From NCBI RefSeq assembly GCF_900128985.1, contig NZ_FQUC01000010.1, positions 62,001 through 126,000 on the forward strand: a stretch of DNA of 64,000 nt, written 5' to 3'. Made by a program: the position numbers and the translations under genes. The notes below the pieces were generated by a model. It was not told the origin of the DNA, did not search any database, and saw nothing but the letters and a program-made list of their open reading frames with translations. Shown here one piece after another: positions 59,460 to 64,000 of this stretch (the first letter of the stretch is position 1; every line of letters starts with the position of its first letter). This DNA comes from Indolivaga macrotermitis (lineage in GTDB: Bacteria > Bacteroidota > Bacteroidia > Bacteroidales > Dysgonomonadaceae).

Positions 59460-62261
59460 TCAGAGAACGATATTTACAATTTTCTTCGGTACGATAATTA
59501 CCTTTTTCGGAGTTTTGCCTTCGAGCCATTTTTGTGAAGACTCGTGAGCCAAAACTGTTTTTTCTATTTCGTCGTTGGCTGCGTCTGCTGCGAATTCGAT
59601 GGTGAAACGAGCTTTTCCGTTGAAAGAAATTGTATAGTTGACAACATCTTCTTTCAGGTACTCTTCGTTACAAACAGGCCATTGAGCATCACATACACTG
59701 CCGGTGTGTCCCAGATTGTGCCATAGTTGCTCGGCTATATGAGGGGCAAATGGGGCGATAACTATAACCAACTGTTCAAGTATTGCCCTTTTATTGCACT
59801 TCAGAGAAGTCAGCTCATTAGAACAGATCATAAATGCAGAAACCGAAGTGTTGAATGAGAAATTCTCGATATCCAGACTTACTTTTTTGATCAGTTTATG
59901 CAACGATTTCAGCTCGTCCTTAGTTGGTGCTTCGTCAGATACAGTAAATTCTTCACCCGTGTGGAAAAGGTTCCATAAGCGGCGAAGGAATCTGTGTACA
60001 CCATCAATACCATTCATATCCCAGGGCTTAGATTGCTCTAATGGCCCAAGGAACATTTCATACATTCTTAATGTATCTGCTCCATATTTGTCTGCTACAT
60101 CATCTGGATTTACGACATTGTGATATCTTTTCCCCATCTTTTCGATAGCCCATCCACAGATATATTTTTCATCTTCCAGAACGAATTCGGCAGAAGCAAA
60201 TTCGGGTCTCCAGGCTTTGAATGCTTCAATATCCAGTATATCGTTATTCACGATATTTACATCGACATGAAGTTCCGATGTTTCGTATTGGTCTTTCAGT
60301 CCATGAGAAACAAATTTATTAGTACCGTTGATACGATATACAAAATTGCTTCGTCCCTGAATCATACCTTGATTGATCAACTTGCGGAATGGTTCGTCCT
60401 CACAAGCTACTTTGATGTCATAAAGGAATTTATTCCAGAAACGGCTGTAAATCAGATGCCCTGTAGCATGCTCGGTTCCCCCGATATACAAGTCAACACT
60501 GCGCCAGTATTCGTCTTTGTCTTTTGCAACAAGAGCCTCGTTGTTATGTGGATCCATATAACGAAGATAGTAAGCCGACGATCCGGCAAATCCGGGCATT
60601 GTATTCAATTCAAGCGGAAATATAGTGGTATTATTTATTTCCGATTTGTCTACCACTTCTTGTTTTACAGTATCCCAAGCCCATTTAACAGCATTGCCTA
60701 GTGGCGGTTCTCCTGTTTCGGTAGGCAGAAATTTATCTACTTCAGGAAGTTTCAAAGGCAGTTTGTCGACAGGCAACATTTGAGGCATTCCATCTTTGTA
60801 ATATACAGGGAATGGTTCGCCCCAATAGCGTTGACGCGAGAAAGTTGCATCACGAAGACGATAGTTGGTCTTTACGTGACCTATATTTTTTTCTTTGATG
60901 TATTCTTTCGTTTTTGCAATCGCTTCTTTTACGGTTAGTCCATTCAGGAAGTCTGAATTCATGACAATACCTTCTTTAGCATCAAAACTTTCTTCCGAGA
61001 TATCACATCCTTCAATCAAAGGGATAATAGGTAAATTGAAATGCTTTGCGAAAGCATAGTCCCGGCTATCATGAGCAGGTACAGCCATAATGGCTCCCGT
61101 TCCATATCCGGCCAATACATAATCGGCTATCCATACCGGAATTTCTTTTCCGTTTAATGGATTGATAGCATATGATCCGGAGAATACGCCCGAAACTTTC
61201 TTTTCGGATTGGCGTTCACGTTCCGTACGTTTTTTAGTTGCAGTCAGATATGCGTCCACTTCGGCTTTTTGCTCCGCTTTTGTAAGCATGGCAACATAGT
61301 CGCTTTCGGGAGCAAGTACCATAAATGTAACCCCGAAGATGGTATCAGCACGGGTTGTGAATATTTCGAGTTTGATATCCGAATCTTTTACCTTGAATTT
61401 CATCTCGGCACCTTCCGAACGGCCTATCCAGTTTTTCTGGGTTTCTTTCAGTGAGTCGCTCCAGTCTATAGTATCTAAGCTTTCCAACAAGCGTTGTGCA
61501 TATGCAGAAACACGCAGACACCACTGGCGCATTTTGCGTTGTTCTACAGGATAGCCGCCACGCTCGGATAAGCCGTTTATAACTTCGTCGTTTGCTAATA
61601 CTGTCCCCAGTGCAGCGCACCAGTTTACCATCGTCTCGCCCAGATAAGCGATCCGGTAATTCAGTAATACCTCTTGTTTCTCTACATCAGATTTGGCTTT
61701 CCACTCATCGGCTGTAAACAGTAATTCTTCGCTGCAAGCTATATTCATACCTGCTGAGCCTTGTTGTTCAAAAACGGATATCAGTTCATCAATAGGGCGT
61801 GCCTCTTGTTCATCGTAACAATAGTACGAGTTGAACATCTGGATAAATGCCCACTGCGTCCATTTGTAATAGCCGGGTTCGCAAGTGCGTATTTCGCGGT
61901 TCCAGTCAAAAGAGAAGCCGATCTTATCTAACTGTTCTTTGTATCTGTTTATATTTTGCTCGGTAGTGACCGACGGATGTTGCCCTGTCTGAATTGCATA
62001 TTGCTCGGCCGGCAATCCGTATGCGTCGTATCCCATGGGATGCAATACATTGAAACCTTGGAGGCGTTTGTAGCGGGCATATATGTCAGAAGCAATATAT
62101 CCCAGCGGATGCCCTACGTGTAGCCCTGCTCCCGAAGGATAAGGAAACATATCGAGGACATAGTATTTGGGCTTATCTTTGTTTTCTACTACTTTGTAAA
62201 TTTGCTGATTAGTCCAAAATTCCTGCCAACGCTTTTCGATTTCTTTGAAATTGTATTCCAT
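59460..62261 (-). CDS. leuS: Leucine--tRNA ligase
   Basis: 933 residues, the usual length of a bacterial class I LeuRS. HIGH-type motif [16 protein letters not shown] near residue 37; the CP1 editing domain includes [12 protein letters not shown] and [14 protein letters not shown] (D of the editing site); the catalytic loop, KMSKS in most species, is KMGKR in [14 protein letters not shown]; the anticodon and C-terminal domains follow. Charges tRNA-Leu. It is the first gene of a long operon of envelope genes. A terminator-like hairpin lies in its 5' leader at 62311-62325. Confidence 0.97.
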   Translation of the reverse strand: MEYNFKEIEKRWQEFWTNQQIYKVVENKDKPKYYVLDMFPYPSGAGLHVGHPLGYIASDIYARYKRLQGFNVLHPMGYDAYGLPAEQYAIQTGQHPSVTTEQNINRYKEQLDKIGFSFDWNREIRTCEPGYYKWTQWAFIQMFNSYYCYDEQEARPIDELISVFEQQGSAGMNIACSEELLFTADEWKAKSDVEKQEVLLNYRIAYLGETMVNWCAALGTVLANDEVINGLSERGGYPVEQRKMRQWCLRVSAYAQRLLESLDTIDWSDSLKETQKNWIGRSEGAEMKFKVKDSDIKLEIFTTRADTIFGVTFMVLAPESDYVAMLTKAEQKAEVDAYLTATKKRTERERQSEKKVSGVFSGSYAINPLNGKEIPVWIADYVLAGYGTGAIMAVPAHDSRDYAFAKHFNLPIIPLIEGCDISEESFDAKEGIVMNSDFLNGLTVKEAIAKTKEYIKEKNIGHVKTNYRLRDATFSRQRYWGEPFPVYYKDGMPQMLPVDKLPLKLPEVDKFLPTETGEPPLGNAVKWAWDTVKQEVVDKSEINNTTIFPLELNTMPGFAGSSAYYLRYMDPHNNEALVAKDKDEYWRSVDLYIGGTEHATGHLIYSRFWNKFLYDIKVACEDEPFRKLINQGMIQGRSNFVYRINGTNKFVSHGLKDQYETSELHVDVNIVNNDILDIEAFKAWRPEFASAEFVLEDEKYICGWAIEKMGKRYHNVVNPDDVADKYGADTLRMYEMFLGPLEQSKPWDMNGIDGVHRFLRRLWNLFHTGEEFTVSDEAPTKDELKSLHKLIKKVSLDIENFSFNTSVSAFMICSNELTSLKCNKRAILEQLVIVIAPFAPHIAEQLWHNLGHTGSVCDAQWPVCNEEYLKEDVVNYTISFNGKARFTIEFAADAANDEIEKTVLAHESSQKWLEGKTPKKVIIVPKKIVNIVL

Positions 62262-62310
62262 GACTTGTTTTACCTGTTGTTTGTTTTCAGTTTTATCTAA
62301 AGTGACAAAA

Positions 62311-62325
62311 AAGGTCCGAGACCTT
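62311..62325 (-). terminator. Terminator-like hairpin in the leuS leader
   Basis: Minus strand AAAGGTC, TCG loop, GACCTTT, then further T (plus strand A run 62306-62312). It starts only ~16 bases after the predicted leuS transcription start, so it could attenuate leuS or stop upstream transcription. Confidence 0.55.
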
Positions 62326-62347
62326 TAAGCTCCTCAAATTTCGATAA

Positions 62348-62355
62348 CAAAGGTA
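62348..62355 (-). promoter_or_regulatory. Putative -7 promoter element of the leuS operon
   Basis: Minus strand TACCTTTG, about 87 bases before the leuS ATG. Confidence 0.6.
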
Positions 62356-62619
62356 GTTATATTCTTTGAATTAATAAATATGGTATAAAACCTAATTTTC
62401 AGATTGATGTGTCGTTTATATTTGCTTGTCAGTTATATTTTATGCCTATTTTGTAATGTGTATATATTAAAATGTATTTATATTTGCAAAATTAAAATAT
62501 CAATTATTATATGGCTCCGGATTTGTAACTGTGAAGATATTCGAATAATGAGGATACCATGATATTGCTAAGAGACTAGTTTTTATTATTATATTTAATG
62601 GATCGCAGTGATGCGTAAA

Positions 62620-62649
62620 GCAGCAGAATCCTGACCGGGATTCTGCTGC
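62620..62649. terminator. Strong 12-base hairpin
   Basis: GCAGCAGAATCC pairs perfectly with GGATTCTGCTGC across a 6-base loop. On the plus strand TATTTTAATG follows, a weak T tract. Confidence 0.6.
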
Positions 62650-62671
62650 TATTTTAATGTTTTGGATGAAA

Positions 62672-62712
62672 TAGAAATAGCGCCCTGAGTATTAAATCAG
62701 GACGCTATTTTT
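62672..62712 (-). terminator. Terminator after the ABC-F gene
   Basis: Minus strand AAATAGCGTCCTGA pairs with TCAGGGCGCTATTT (one wobble) and ends in T. It lies 22 bases past the stop at 62734. Confidence 0.85.
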
Positions 62713-62733
62713 TATAATGTAAATGTGAATTTA

Positions 62734-64000
<1,267 letters not shown>

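Larger units (their letters stand above)
62356..62733. other. Intergenic region with two hairpins and a possible small RNA
   Basis: No protein gene seen. Plus-strand TATATTTG boxes at 62417-62424 and 62479-62486 precede a ~150-base stretch with only very short reading frames that ends in the strong hairpin at 62620-62649. This could be a small RNA transcript; evidence is promoter-like and terminator-like shape only. Confidence 0.3.

Noticed and set aside
62262-62355. T-box or Leu-rich leader peptide controlling leuS
   Set aside because: No T-box sequence, and no start codon or run of Leu codons between the predicted transcript start and the hairpin.

Overview
The window looks like chromosomal DNA from a Bacteroidales bacterium, most likely Dysgonomonas or a close relative. 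The clues are many promoters of the Bacteroidetes type (TAnnTTTG at -7, often TTG about 18-20 bases upstream), no strong Shine-Dalgarno sites, SusC-like receptors, and DUF3836, DUF5063 and PspC proteins. The genus call is inference; phylum and order are well supported. I saw no tRNA, rRNA, CRISPR array, transposase or integrase.

Layout. 1-1398: a cut-off acyltransferase divergent from an AraC regulator. 1461-5375: an aromatic amino acid operon (pheA, aminotransferase, GNAT enzyme, DAHP synthase-chorismate mutase) read leftward behind a complete phenylalanine attenuator with promoter, 18-residue leader peptide, antiterminator arm and terminator. 5489-8652: small secreted proteins and dusB. 8914-11599: a PspC/PadR envelope-stress locus with a frameshifted remnant and a 12-base inverted repeat over its promoter. 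12911-17402: a three-gene operon combining a TerB_C-like membrane protein, a BREX-type P-loop ATPase fused to a PH-like domain, and a TelA-family protein. This is the best candidate for a poorly described system. 17829-22253: ABC-2 exporter, BASS-type transporter and a secreted protein. 22308-26217: a biotin-dependent acyl-CoA carboxylase operon behind a cobalamin riboswitch. 26279-29539: a housekeeping operon (DUF5063, 3'-5' exonuclease, rRNA methyltransferase, GT14).

30993-37574 is an accessory surface-protein locus. Two leftward operons of secreted proteins, most beginning with a 'VGIN' motif after the signal peptide, each sit behind a nearly identical ~397-base promoter-leader carrying a (TC)n dinucleotide tract (37 and 39 bases), a small upstream reading frame running through the tract, and a hairpin fully paired only in the leftward RNA. 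This is the layout expected of phase-variable expression. It is followed by a perfect 48-base palindrome, an outer-membrane beta-barrel gene, and two tandem SusC-like receptors without SusD plus a free-standing receptor N-domain (37575-45034).

45109-50019 is mixed housekeeping: thioredoxin, AlkD-like HEAT protein, HxlR regulator, antiporter, ahcY. 50032-62355 is a tightly packed leftward operon starting at leuS and running through yitT, two GT39-like glycosyltransferases, an SDR enzyme, a flippase, an Ig-like lipoprotein and a DUF3108 protein, suggesting an envelope glycan function tied to leuS transcription. The window ends inside an ABC-F ATPase gene.
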